Assembly (NCBI GenBank): GCA_000963575.1
Contig: CP011077.1
Coordinates: 620,001 to 684,000 of the forward strand
DNA length: 64,000 nt
Origin: Klebsiella michiganensis
GTDB taxonomy: Bacteria > Pseudomonadota > Gammaproteobacteria > Enterobacterales > Enterobacteriaceae
Direction of reading: 5' to 3'
Below the pieces are notes generated by a model that made no database searches, was not told the DNA's origin, and saw only the letters and a program-made list of their open reading frames with translations. This document shows, one piece after another, positions 16,184 through 24,603 of this stretch (within the stretch, counting starts at the first letter, position 1; each line of letters starts with the position of its first letter). The translations under genes and the position numbers were made by a program.

Positions 16184-17773
16184 ATGAAAGACGATCGTTC
16201 AGACGAAAAAAAATACCTGCAAGGCGTGAGTATGAGCCGCCGTTCATTTATCAATACGGCGGCGCTGATTGGTATGGGCAGTGCGTTATCGCTGTCACCA
16301 CTTGCGGGCTTTGCTGCCGAAGCTACGCCTAAAAAAGGTGGCGTTCTGAAGTTGGGCATGTCGGGCGGCAATACCAGCGACTCTCTGGATCCCACGCTCT
16401 TTAGTGACTGGGTGCCGCTTAACCAGGCATACATGTTGATGAACGGCCTGGTGGAAATTGATGAGAATAACCAGGCCACGCCGGAGCTGCTGGAAAGCTG
16501 GGAGGCGAAGCCGGGCGCGCAGGAGTGGACCTTTAAAGTGCGCCAGGGCGTGACCTTCCACAACGGTAAGGCGCTTACAGCGGACGACATTCTTTACTCG
16601 ATTAATCTCCACCGTGGCGACCAGTCGCGCAGCGCCATTAAAACGCAGCTGGCGGCTATCAAAGATCTGAAGAAAAGTGGTGAGAACGAAATTACCCTGA
16701 CTCTGGACAGCGGCAACGCCGACTTGCCGTTCCTGCTGGCGGACTACCACCTCGTTGTAGTGCCGGACGGCTTTACCGACTGGAAACACCCGATTGGTAC
16801 CGGCGGCTTCGTATTTGATCAGTACCAGCCGGGCGTGCGTTCCTACTTCAAGCGCAATCCGAATTACTGGAAGCCTAACCGCGCCTTTGTGGATGCCGTT
16901 GAAGTGCTGGTTATCAATGATGCTACCGCCCGCACCAACGCCCTTATCTCGGGCCAGGTACACGCCATCAACCGCGTTGACTTTAAAACCGTCGATTTTC
17001 TGAAACGCAGCCCGGCACTTAACATCGTGCGTGCGGCCGGGGGGCAGCATTTCACCTTCCTGATGGATTGCCGCGTGGCACCGTTCAATAACAATGATGT
17101 TCGTACGGCTATCAAATACGGTATCGATCGTGAGAAATTGCTGGCTACCGTGCTGCGGGGCTACGGCACGCTTGGCAACGATCATCCCATCCCGAAAACC
17201 GACCGCTTCTTCAATAAAAGCCTGGAGCAGCGCGCCTACGATCCCGATAAGGCGAAGTTCTTCCTGAAAAAAGCCGGGCTAAGCGCGCTGCCGCTCGAGC
17301 TGTCGTCATCTGATGCCGCATTCGCCGGGGCGCTGGATGCCGCCGCGCTGTTTCAGGGTGAAGCCGCTGCCGCGGGGATTCAGGTCAGTATCAAACGCCA
17401 GCCGGCAGACAGTTACTGGGATGACGTCTGGATGAAAGCGCCGTTTAGCATGGGCTATTGGGGCGGTCGTCCAACAGCGGATCAGATGTTCTCCACCGCC
17501 TGGCAGTCCACCGCTAAATGGAATGATACCCACTGGAAGAACGACAAGTTTGACAGTCTGCTGATTCAGGCCCGATCGCTGCTTGATGACCAGAAGCGTG
17601 CAGAAATCTATGGCGAGCTGCAAAGCATTGCCCGGGATGACGGCGGCGCGATGATCCCGCTGTTTGGCGACTACCTGGATGCCACCAGCAAAAAAGTCGG
17701 CGGCGTGAAACCCCATCCGCTGTTCAACTTTATGGGTGGCCGCCTGGCCGAACGCGTCTGGCTGGAGTCGTAA
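16184..17773 (+). CDS. ABC transporter substrate-binding protein, family 5, Tat-exported
   Basis: A 529-residue solute-binding protein of the DppA/OppA type (SBP family 5). The N terminus has a twin-arginine signal: MSRRSFINTAALIG with R19-R20, a hydrophobic core, and a probable cleavage after GFAAEA. The family signature is clear (GVTFHNGKALTADDILYSI near residue 125), and the C-terminal lobe has SMGYWGGRPTADQM. It should deliver an oligopeptide or related compound to the two permeases. Its stop overlaps the first permease ATG by one base, so the genes are translationally coupled. The ligand cannot be told from sequence. Confidence 0.9.
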   Translation: MKDDRSDEKKYLQGVSMSRRSFINTAALIGMGSALSLSPLAGFAAEATPKKGGVLKLGMSGGNTSDSLDPTLFSDWVPLNQAYMLMNGLVEIDENNQATPELLESWEAKPGAQEWTFKVRQGVTFHNGKALTADDILYSINLHRGDQSRSAIKTQLAAIKDLKKSGENEITLTLDSGNADLPFLLADYHLVVVPDGFTDWKHPIGTGGFVFDQYQPGVRSYFKRNPNYWKPNRAFVDAVEVLVINDATARTNALISGQVHAINRVDFKTVDFLKRSPALNIVRAAGGQHFTFLMDCRVAPFNNNDVRTAIKYGIDREKLLATVLRGYGTLGNDHPIPKTDRFFNKSLEQRAYDPDKAKFFLKKAGLSALPLELSSSDAAFAGALDAAALFQGEAAAAGIQVSIKRQPADSYWDDVWMKAPFSMGYWGGRPTADQMFSTAWQSTAKWNDTHWKNDKFDSLLIQARSLLDDQKRAEIYGELQSIARDDGGAMIPLFGDYLDATSKKVGGVKPHPLFNFMGGRLAERVWLES

Positions 17774-18720
17774 TGAAAAAACAGATCCTTCATCGCTTAT
17801 TGCTTGGCGTGCTGACGCTGTGGCTGGTTTCGGTTCTGATCTTCGTCGGCACCGAACTGTTGCCCGGCGACGTGGCGAGCGCCATCCTCGGTCAGAACGG
17901 CACGCCGGAAACCATTGCCGCGCTGCGCCTGCAGCTTGGGCTGGATCAGCCGGCGGTGTATCGCTACCTGCACTGGCTGTCCGGCGTCTTGCACGGTGAC
18001 TTAGGCACTTCGCTTGCCAACAACCAGCCTATCGGTGCCGAGCTGCTGCCTCGCCTGGCGAACACCCTGTTTCTCGCGCTATATGCCGCGCTGATTGCGA
18101 TTCCGCTGGCGGTTGTGCTGGGGATTGCTTCGGCGGTATGGCGGGGCTCCTGGTTTGACCGCCTGGCGAATACGCTGACGCTGATGAGTATTTCGGTGCC
18201 GGAGTTTTTTGTTGGTTACGTGCTGGTTATTTTCTTTGCCATTCGCCTCGCCTGGTTCCCAAGTCTGGCGCTGGTTGACCCGGATGCCAGCCTTCTCGAC
18301 AGGCTCTATGCCTGCACGTTGCCGATGCTGACGCTGGTGCTGGTGGTGCTGGCGCATATGCTGCGCATGACGCGGGCTTCAGTCGGGGCGGTGATGTCCA
18401 GTAGCTACATCGAAACGGCGCTGCTAAAAGGGCTTTCCCGTTGGCGTATTGTGCTGAGCCACGCCTTGCCGAACGCGCTGGCGCCGATCATCAACGTGAT
18501 TGCTTTTAACCTGGCGTACCTGGTGGTGGGTGTCATCCTGGTGGAGGTGGTCTTTGTCTATCCGGGCATCGGGCAACTGATGGTGGATGCCGTGACAAAA
18601 CGCGACTTACCGGTTGTGCAGGCCTGCGGATTGCTGTTTGGCGGGACTTATATCCTGCTGAATACGGCGGCAGATCTGCTGGCTATCTGGTGTAACCCAC
18701 GACTGCGGCATGCGAGGTAG
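17773..18720 (+). CDS. ABC peptide-type permease (DppB-like)
   Basis: A 315-residue inner-membrane permease of the DppB/OppB type. Six hydrophobic segments are visible, starting with RLLLGVLTLWLVSVLIFVG. The extracellular family segment GLDQPAVYRYLHWLSGVLHGDLGTS is present, and the cytoplasmic EAA loop (ETALLKGLSRWRIVLSHALPNALAP, about residues 213-237) that couples to the ATPase is intact. Starts on the last base of the preceding gene and is followed after 3 bases by the second permease. Confidence 0.92.
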   Translation: MKKQILHRLLLGVLTLWLVSVLIFVGTELLPGDVASAILGQNGTPETIAALRLQLGLDQPAVYRYLHWLSGVLHGDLGTSLANNQPIGAELLPRLANTLFLALYAALIAIPLAVVLGIASAVWRGSWFDRLANTLTLMSISVPEFFVGYVLVIFFAIRLAWFPSLALVDPDASLLDRLYACTLPMLTLVLVVLAHMLRMTRASVGAVMSSSYIETALLKGLSRWRIVLSHALPNALAPIINVIAFNLAYLVVGVILVEVVFVYPGIGQLMVDAVTKRDLPVVQACGLLFGGTYILLNTAADLLAIWCNPRLRHAR

Positions 18721-18723
18721 GCC

Positions 18724-19554
18724 ATGAAAAATATCAAAATTCGTACGGTACCGCTGTCGGCAATATTGGGTTTGACCATCATTGCCGTCAACTTGATTGC
18801 CGCGCTTTTTGCGCCCTGGCTGGCACCGCACAGCGAAACGGCACAGGTGGGTGACATCTGGATGTTGCCGTCCAGTTCAATGCCGTTTGGCACCGACAGC
18901 CTGGGGCGTGACATGCTGTCGCGTATTCTGTTTGGCGCCCGAACCACCATTGCGATTGCGCTGGCGATCACCGCCATTTCGTTTGTCGTGGGCATCATTA
19001 CCGGCTTCACCGCCGCGATTTACGGGCGCTGGGTGGATGTGGTGCTGACCCGTATTGTGGATACGCTGATGTCTATTCCGGTGCTGATCCTGGCGCTGAT
19101 CGTCCTGTCCGTGCTGGGGACATCTATTCCGGTGCTGGTGGGAACCATTGCGCTGTTGGACGCGACTCGCGTTTTCCGTCTTGCCCGCCTGGTCGCGCAG
19201 GGGATCGTCTGCCTTGAATACGTTGAGGCGGCACGCCTGCGTGGGGAAGGGCTGTGGTGGATTGTTCGCAAAGAGTTTCTGCCTAACGCCATGCCGCCGC
19301 TGCTGGCGGAATTCGGCATGCGCTTCTGTTTTACCTTCCTGTTTATTGCCGGGCTTAGTTTCCTTGGGCTGGGCATTCAGCCACCCTGGGCGGACTGGGG
19401 CAGCATGGTGCGCGACAACGCGCAGGCTATCAACTTTGGTCAGTTTGCTCCGCTGTATCCCGCCGCAGCGATTGCCCTGCTGACGATCGGCGTCAATCTG
19501 GTAGTTGACTGGCTGCTGGTGCGTAACAACCTTTCGCTGGGAGAAGAGGGATGA
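18724..19554 (+). CDS. ABC peptide-type permease (DppC-like)
   Basis: A 276-residue second membrane subunit of the DppC/OppC type. Characteristic features are the N-terminal helix, the FGTDSLGRDMLSRILFGARTT signature (about residues 57-77) and the EAA loop (EYVEAARLRGEGLWWIVRKEFLPNAMPP). GLSFLGLGIQPPWADWGSM is typical of the C-terminal third. It overlaps the ATPase gene by 4 bases (ATGA), so all subunits belong to one tightly packed operon. Confidence 0.92.
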   Translation: MKNIKIRTVPLSAILGLTIIAVNLIAALFAPWLAPHSETAQVGDIWMLPSSSMPFGTDSLGRDMLSRILFGARTTIAIALAITAISFVVGIITGFTAAIYGRWVDVVLTRIVDTLMSIPVLILALIVLSVLGTSIPVLVGTIALLDATRVFRLARLVAQGIVCLEYVEAARLRGEGLWWIVRKEFLPNAMPPLLAEFGMRFCFTFLFIAGLSFLGLGIQPPWADWGSMVRDNAQAINFGQFAPLYPAAAIALLTIGVNLVVDWLLVRNNLSLGEEG

Positions 19555-21173
19555 CACAACCGATTTTACAAATGCGTGATTTACGCATTGAAACCGAGCA
19601 GGGGCTGCCGCTGGTGAAAGGTGTCTCTCTCAGCCTGATGCCCGGTGAAGTGCTGGGGCTGATTGGTGAGTCCGGCGCGGGAAAATCAACCATTGGTCTT
19701 GCGGCCCTGGGCTATGCCCGACCAGGCTGCCGGATTGCGGGTGGCGAAGTGTTGGTGGCCGGGAAAAATATTGTGACGCTGTCCAGCAAAGAGAAGCGCG
19801 AGTTTCGCGGTAAACGGGTGGCCTATGTGGCGCAGAGCGCTGCGGCGGCGTTTAACCCGGCGCTAACCATCGGTAAGCAGGTTTGCGAAGGCCCGCTCCG
19901 CCATGGCCTGATGAACCCGGCAGAAGCGCAAGCCTGGGCCGTGACGCTGTTTAAAGCGCTGGATCTCCCGGAGCCTGAAACTATCGGTCAGCGCTATCCG
20001 CATCAGCTCTCGGGCGGGCAGCTGCAGCGAGCGATGGCGGCGATGGCAATGTCCTGCCAGCCGGATATCCTCGTACTGGATGAACCGACCACCGCGCTGG
20101 ATGTGACCACGCAAATCGAAGTGCTGGTGATGCTGCGTAAACTGGTCCGCGAGTTTAATACCGCTGCGCTTTATATCACCCACGATCTGGCGGTAGTTGC
20201 GCAGATTGCCGACCGCATTATGGTGCTGCGTCAGGGGAGTGAAGTGGAATGCGGCAGCACCGCCGATATTCTGCAAAACCCAGCTGAAAGCTACACGCAG
20301 CGGCTGGTTTCCGAACGCGCCCACGCTTTAACGCCGGTTCATGCCGAAAGCAAACCTGAAGGCCAGCTTCTGGCGCTGAACAACCTCTCTACGGGCTATA
20401 ACGGCAAGACGGTCGTCCACAACGTCTCTCTCAGTATTGCCAAAGGGGAAACGATGGCCATTATCGGCGAGTCCGGGAGCGGAAAGAGTACGCTGGCTCG
20501 GGCGTTGTGCGGCCTGCTCACTGACACGAAAGGCAGCGTCACCTTTGCCGATAAGGTGCTGGCCAACCGCTATCAGCAGCGTGATAAAGAGACGCTGCGG
20601 CGTATTCAGATGATCTATCAGTTGCCCGATGTGGCGCTTAACCCGAGGCAAACCGTGCTAGAGGCGATTGGCCGCCCGGCTGCGTTCTATTTTGGCCTTG
20701 ATAAACAGCAGGTTCGCGCGCGCGTTCTCGAACTGTTGAAACTAACTGAACTCCCCGATTACCTCATTGACCGCTATCCCGGTTCGCTTTCCGGTGGCCA
20801 GAAACAGCGCGTGTGTATTGCGCGAGCGCTGGCCGCGAAGCCCGATCTGATTATCTGCGATGAGGCAACCTCCGCCCTTGACCCGCTGGTGGCGGAAGAA
20901 GTGCTGAAATTGCTGAGAAACCTTCAGGAACAGCTGGGGCTGTCTTACCTGTTTATCACCCACGATTTGAGCACGGTGAAGCGCATTGCCCAGCAGGTTG
21001 CCGTGATGTACCAGGGCAACGTCGTTGCACAGGGCCCGACCGGGCAGGTATTCAGCGCCCCGATGCACAGCTATACCGAAAAACTGCTGACCTCCGTGCC
21101 GGAAATGCGCCCCTCCTGGCTGGATGAGGTGCTGGGTCAGCGTCAGTTAAACGCGATGGCAGGAGCCTCATGA
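19551..21173 (+). CDS. Fused duplicated ATPase subunit of peptide-type ABC transporter
   Basis: A 540-residue protein joining two ABC ATPase domains in one chain, as in GsiA or YejF, rather than separate DppD and DppF. Domain 1 (about 5-250) has Walker A GESGAGKST at 39-47, signature LSGGQLQRA and Walker B LVLDEPTTALD. Domain 2 (about 270-525) has Walker A GESGSGKST at 306-314, signature LSGGQKQRV and IICDEATSALD. The linker and C-terminal oligopeptide-transporter tails are present. It overlaps both its upstream permease and the downstream hydrolase by 4 bases. Confidence 0.93.
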   Translation: MTQPILQMRDLRIETEQGLPLVKGVSLSLMPGEVLGLIGESGAGKSTIGLAALGYARPGCRIAGGEVLVAGKNIVTLSSKEKREFRGKRVAYVAQSAAAAFNPALTIGKQVCEGPLRHGLMNPAEAQAWAVTLFKALDLPEPETIGQRYPHQLSGGQLQRAMAAMAMSCQPDILVLDEPTTALDVTTQIEVLVMLRKLVREFNTAALYITHDLAVVAQIADRIMVLRQGSEVECGSTADILQNPAESYTQRLVSERAHALTPVHAESKPEGQLLALNNLSTGYNGKTVVHNVSLSIAKGETMAIIGESGSGKSTLARALCGLLTDTKGSVTFADKVLANRYQQRDKETLRRIQMIYQLPDVALNPRQTVLEAIGRPAAFYFGLDKQQVRARVLELLKLTELPDYLIDRYPGSLSGGQKQRVCIARALAAKPDLIICDEATSALDPLVAEEVLKLLRNLQEQLGLSYLFITHDLSTVKRIAQQVAVMYQGNVVAQGPTGQVFSAPMHSYTEKLLTSVPEMRPSWLDEVLGQRQLNAMAGAS

Positions 21174-23191
21174 AAACTCTGATAACCCAATTTCCCCACA
21201 GCGTGAGCGTGACGGAACACCTGTGGATCGTTCTGAAAGACGGGACTCGCCTGGCCGCGCGTATGTGGCTGCCTTTGTCGGCTTCGCAGCAGCCGGTGCC
21301 CGCAATTCTGGAGTACATTCCCTACCGCAAGCGCGACGGAACACGCACCCGTGATGAGCCGATGCACGGCTATTTTGCCGGCAATGGCTATGCGGTGCTG
21401 CGGGTAGACATGCGCGGCAGCGGCGATTCCGACGGGCTGATGGCCGATGAATATCTTCTGCAGGAGCAGGAAGATGCGCTGGAAGTGATCGACTGGATCA
21501 GCCGTCAGGCCTGGTGCAACGGCGCCGTGGGAATGATGGGAAAATCCTGGGGTGGTTTTAACTGCCTGCAGCTGGCGGCTCGCCGCCCTCCGGCGCTGAA
21601 AGCCATTATCACCGTTTGCTCGACGGACGATCGTTACAACGACGATATCCACTACAAAGGGGGCTGCCTGCTGAATGACAATCTTTGGTGGGGCGGCATT
21701 ATGCTGGCCTACCAAAGTCGACCGCAGGACCCGGAGCTGGTCGGGGAGGGTTGGTATCAGGCCTGGCTCAATCGGCTTGAAAATATGCCTTTCTTCCCGG
21801 CGTTGTGGATGGCGCATCCGCTGAAAGATGCTTACTGGAAGCATGGCTCCGTGGGGGAGGACTGGCAGGCCATTACCTGTCCGGTGATGGCGGTGGGCGG
21901 CTGGGCGGATTCCTACAGCAACGCGGTTTTCCGCCTGATGGACAACCTTAACGTCCCGCGTAAGGCGATTCTTGGCCCGTGGGCGCATATTTATCCTCAG
22001 GATGGCTCGCCCACGCCGGCCATCGGTTTTCTGCAGGAAGCGGTAAGCTGGTGGGATCGCTGGCTGAAGCAAATCGATAACGACGTGCTGTCTGGGCCAC
22101 GCGTTCAGGCCTGGCTTAACGACAGCCAGCGGCCTGATTCGCAGCGGCCGCAGGCCTTTGGGGAGTGGATTGCCATTGAGAACGATACGGATGCTGAAAC
22201 CTTCCCTCAGCGCTGGCATTTGCAGCCCGGCCGACTGGCGACCTCGCCGTTACCCGATGCATACCGGCAGGATATTCGTAGCGTCCAGAACCACGGGCTT
22301 TTTGCCGGGGAGTGGATGGGGGCTGGCGTGCTGGGGGAAAGCCCGAGCGATCAGCGAATGGATGACGGGCTGGCAGAAAGTTTCGACAGCCCGCCGCTGA
22401 ATGAAAGCCTGGCAATTTATGGTTTCCCGCAGTTTGACGTTACGCTTTCCAGCGATAAGCCTGCCGCAATGCTGTATGTAAGACTGTCAGACGTTGCCCC
22501 CGATGGAGCTTCGACCCGCGTTAGTCACGGCTGGGTGAATCTGAGCCACCTGCAGGGGCAGGAGCAGAACGTCGCGCTGGTGCCCGGCGAGAAAGTTAAT
22601 GTGACCGTACAGTTGGATGGCATCGCCTGGCGCTTTGCCGCCGGGCACCGGTTACGGATTTCTCTCGCGACCACCTTCTGGCCGATGATTTGGCCGATGG
22701 CCGAAAACGCGACGCTAAGCGTTGATCTGGCCAGCGCCCAGCTGCAGCTGCCTGTTTGTCGGACAGTGAAGTCGATTGCTGGCCCGAATCCTCATCCTGA
22801 AACGGCGGCCAATACGCCGCTGACGATCCTCTCTCCGGGGCGGGTCGATCGCGAGCTGCGCTATGATGTGGTGAAAGATAGCTGGCAGAGCATCACTCAG
22901 GGCGTGGGCGGTGTTTTTGGCGAGGGCGTGTACCGCTTTGACGATATCAATACCACCGTCGATCATAGCCTCAGACGTCAGTTGACCGTGCAGAATGCCG
23001 ATCCGCTTTCAGCGCATTATCTACTGACCCAGAACATGAAAATCGGCCGGGAAGGCTGGTGGACGGACACGGATATTGTGCTGGAGATGCGCAGCGACCT
23101 GACGCATTTTATGGTCAGTGGAAAGATGACGGTTCAGCATAATGGGGAAGAGGTCTTTACCCGCAGCTGGAATGAACGCATTTCCCGCTGA
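21170..23191 (+). CDS. CocE/NonD-family hydrolase (X-Pro dipeptidyl-peptidase S15 type)
   Basis: A 673-residue alpha/beta hydrolase of the CocE/NonD and X-Pro dipeptidyl-peptidase type. The nucleophile elbow GKSWGG is at residues 124-129 (Ser126), the acid is probably Asp247 in GGWADSYSN and the base His273 in GPWAHIYP. The N-terminal SVTEHLWIVLKDGTRLAARMWLP and the C-terminal jelly-roll domain (about 390-660) are typical. No signal peptide is seen, so it should act in the cytosol on what the importer brings in. Known relatives act on X-Pro peptides, cocaine-like esters or cephalosporin-type amides; the substrate here is unknown. Overlaps the ATPase gene by 4 bases. Confidence 0.9.
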   Translation: MKTLITQFPHSVSVTEHLWIVLKDGTRLAARMWLPLSASQQPVPAILEYIPYRKRDGTRTRDEPMHGYFAGNGYAVLRVDMRGSGDSDGLMADEYLLQEQEDALEVIDWISRQAWCNGAVGMMGKSWGGFNCLQLAARRPPALKAIITVCSTDDRYNDDIHYKGGCLLNDNLWWGGIMLAYQSRPQDPELVGEGWYQAWLNRLENMPFFPALWMAHPLKDAYWKHGSVGEDWQAITCPVMAVGGWADSYSNAVFRLMDNLNVPRKAILGPWAHIYPQDGSPTPAIGFLQEAVSWWDRWLKQIDNDVLSGPRVQAWLNDSQRPDSQRPQAFGEWIAIENDTDAETFPQRWHLQPGRLATSPLPDAYRQDIRSVQNHGLFAGEWMGAGVLGESPSDQRMDDGLAESFDSPPLNESLAIYGFPQFDVTLSSDKPAAMLYVRLSDVAPDGASTRVSHGWVNLSHLQGQEQNVALVPGEKVNVTVQLDGIAWRFAAGHRLRISLATTFWPMIWPMAENATLSVDLASAQLQLPVCRTVKSIAGPNPHPETAANTPLTILSPGRVDRELRYDVVKDSWQSITQGVGGVFGEGVYRFDDINTTVDHSLRRQLTVQNADPLSAHYLLTQNMKIGREGWWTDTDIVLEMRSDLTHFMVSGKMTVQHNGEEVFTRSWNERISR

Positions 23192-23206
23192 AAACGAGGC
23201 ATAAAA

Positions 23207-23234
23207 AAGGGCTGACATATGTCAGCCCTTTTTG
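23207..23234. terminator. Bidirectional terminator between the hydrolase gene and arcA
   Basis: AAGGGCTGAC and GTCAGCCCTT form a perfect 10-bp stem around ATAT, with A residues before and T residues after. It can serve the importer operon on the plus strand and arcA on the minus strand. Confidence 0.9.
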
Positions 23235-23248
23235 TTATCTCTAACCGT

Positions 23249-23965
23249 TTATTCCTGCAGATCGCCGCAGAAACGGTAGCCTTCACCGTGGATGGTCGCG
23301 ATGATTTCTGGCGTATCCGGGGTGGATTCGAAATGTTTACGAATACGACGGATAGTGACATCGACGGTACGGTCATGCGGCTTCAGCTCGCGACCGGTCA
23401 TTTTCTTCAGCAGCTCAGCACGAGACTGAATTTTGCCCGGGTTTTCACAGAAGTGCAGCATCGCACGGAATTCACTGCGCGGTAGCTTATACTGTTCACC
23501 GTTCGGGCTAACCAGAGAGCGGCTGTTGATGTCCAGCTCCCAGCCGTTGAATTTGTAGCTTTCAACGGAACGACGTTCTTCGCTGATGGCCCCTAAGTTC
23601 ATGGTACGGGACAGCAGGTTACGTGCACGAATAGTCAGCTCACGCGGGTTGAAAGGTTTGGTGATGTAGTCATCCGCACCGATTTCAAGACCGAGGATCT
23701 TGTCCACTTCGTTGTCACGACCCGTCAGGAACATCAGCGCCACGTTAGCCTGCTCGCGCAATTCACGCGCCAGCAGCAGGCCGTTTTTACCCGGCAGGTT
23801 GATGTCCATAATGACCAGGTTGATGTCATTATCGGCAAGGATTTGATGCATCTCTGCGCCATCGGTCGCTTCAAAAACATCATAGCCTTCCGCTTCAAAA
23901 ATGCTTTTAAGCGTGTTGCGTGTTACTAATTCGTCTTCGACGATAAGAATGTGCGGGGTCTGCAT
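23249..23965 (-). CDS. arcA: Two-component response regulator ArcA
   Basis: ArcA is the response regulator of the ArcB/ArcA system, which represses aerobic respiration genes when quinones are reduced. The 238-residue product equals E. coli ArcA. The receiver domain has the acidic pair in VEDELVTRN, phosphoacceptor Asp54 in IMDINLPGK, and Lys in LGLEIGADDYITKPF. The OmpR-type winged-helix output domain covers about 135-235. The long upstream region contains yjjY on the opposite strand and an FNR-type box. Confidence 0.99.
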   Translation of the reverse strand: MQTPHILIVEDELVTRNTLKSIFEAEGYDVFEATDGAEMHQILADNDINLVIMDINLPGKNGLLLARELREQANVALMFLTGRDNEVDKILGLEIGADDYITKPFNPRELTIRARNLLSRTMNLGAISEERRSVESYKFNGWELDINSRSLVSPNGEQYKLPRSEFRAMLHFCENPGKIQSRAELLKKMTGRELKPHDRTVDVTIRRIRKHFESTPDTPEIIATIHGEGYRFCGDLQE

Positions 23966-24061
23966 GTTTGCTACCTAAAATTGCCAACTAAATCGAAACA
24001 GGAAGTACAAAAGTCCCTGACCTGCCTGCTACATGCCATAAATTAACATGCCGGGCTTAAC

Positions 24062-24202
24062 ATGACTAAAGTACGTAATTGCGTTCTTGATGCACTTTCC
24101 ATCAACGTCAACAACATCATTAGCTTGGTCGTGGGTACGTTCCCTTTGGACCCGACGGTGTCAAAAACGGCTGTTATCCTAACCATTTTAACAGCAACAT
24201 AA
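24062..24202 (+). CDS. yjjY: Short conserved protein YjjY
   Basis: A 46-codon frame opening with ATG ACT AAA and ending in TAA, divergent from arcA. The product begins MTKVRNCVLDALSINVNN and ends KTAVILTILTAT, which matches recalled E. coli YjjY in length and nearly every residue. Its function is unknown. Conservation of both sequence and place is clear, but the frame lies in the arcA leader region, so part of the conservation may reflect arcA regulation rather than a protein. No strong ribosome site precedes the ATG. Confidence 0.8.
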   Translation: MTKVRNCVLDALSINVNNIISLVVGTFPLDPTVSKTAVILTILTAT

Positions 24203-24243
24203 CAGGCTGATGCGCCTTAGACACCTGATAAAACTACGCTTCG

Positions 24244-24257
24244 TTGACATATATCAA
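24244..24257. promoter_or_regulatory. FNR box upstream of arcA
   Basis: TTGACATATATCAA matches the FNR consensus TTGATnnnnATCAA with one mismatch. It lies about 280 bases from the arcA start, in line with the long arcA leader and its FNR-dependent promoter in E. coli. Confidence 0.6.
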
Positions 24258-24407
24258 TTTCAATTGTAGCACGTTAACACTTTCATTAAATCATCGTAGC
24301 TCAATGCTAGCTTTTGTCACAACTTTTTAATAATCAAGATCGTAAAGCGTTAAAAAAGTAAGCTGAATCTGGCCTGCGGCGGCAATGAGCTTATGGAGAA
24401 ATAAACC

Positions 24408-24452
24408 ATGCTAAACAAGTGGATATATCCCGCCTTTACCCCATGCTCATAG
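24408..24452 (+). CDS. Possible 14-codon open frame upstream of yjtD
   Basis: ATG to TAG, 14 codons (product MLNKWIYPAFTPCS), with GGAG 9 bases before the ATG. It lies in the otherwise gene-free AT-rich stretch 24203-24603 upstream of yjtD. It may be chance. I see no terminator-antiterminator structure after it, and I see nothing else coding in this stretch. Confidence 0.15.
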   Translation: MLNKWIYPAFTPCS

Positions 24453-24603
24453 TATATAATCATGTAAAAGCATAAGGTTAAGTTATAAGTTAAGCAGAAG
24501 CCGTTACCACAATATATGTTGCAACAAAGTAAATTTGCGATGCGTATTATCCAAATTTGTGCATCACTTCGCACGTTTTAACGAATTTTAGAAGAGAGTT
24601 CCA

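Noticed and set aside
21143..22219. 358-codon open frame antisense to the CocE-type hydrolase
   Set aside because: The hydrolase frame carries the catalytic triad; the antisense product is unlike any known family.
24350..24574. 74-codon minus-strand frame in the arcA-yjtD gap
   Set aside because: AT-rich chance frame without ribosome site or similarity; yjjY and the FNR site explain the conserved parts nearby.
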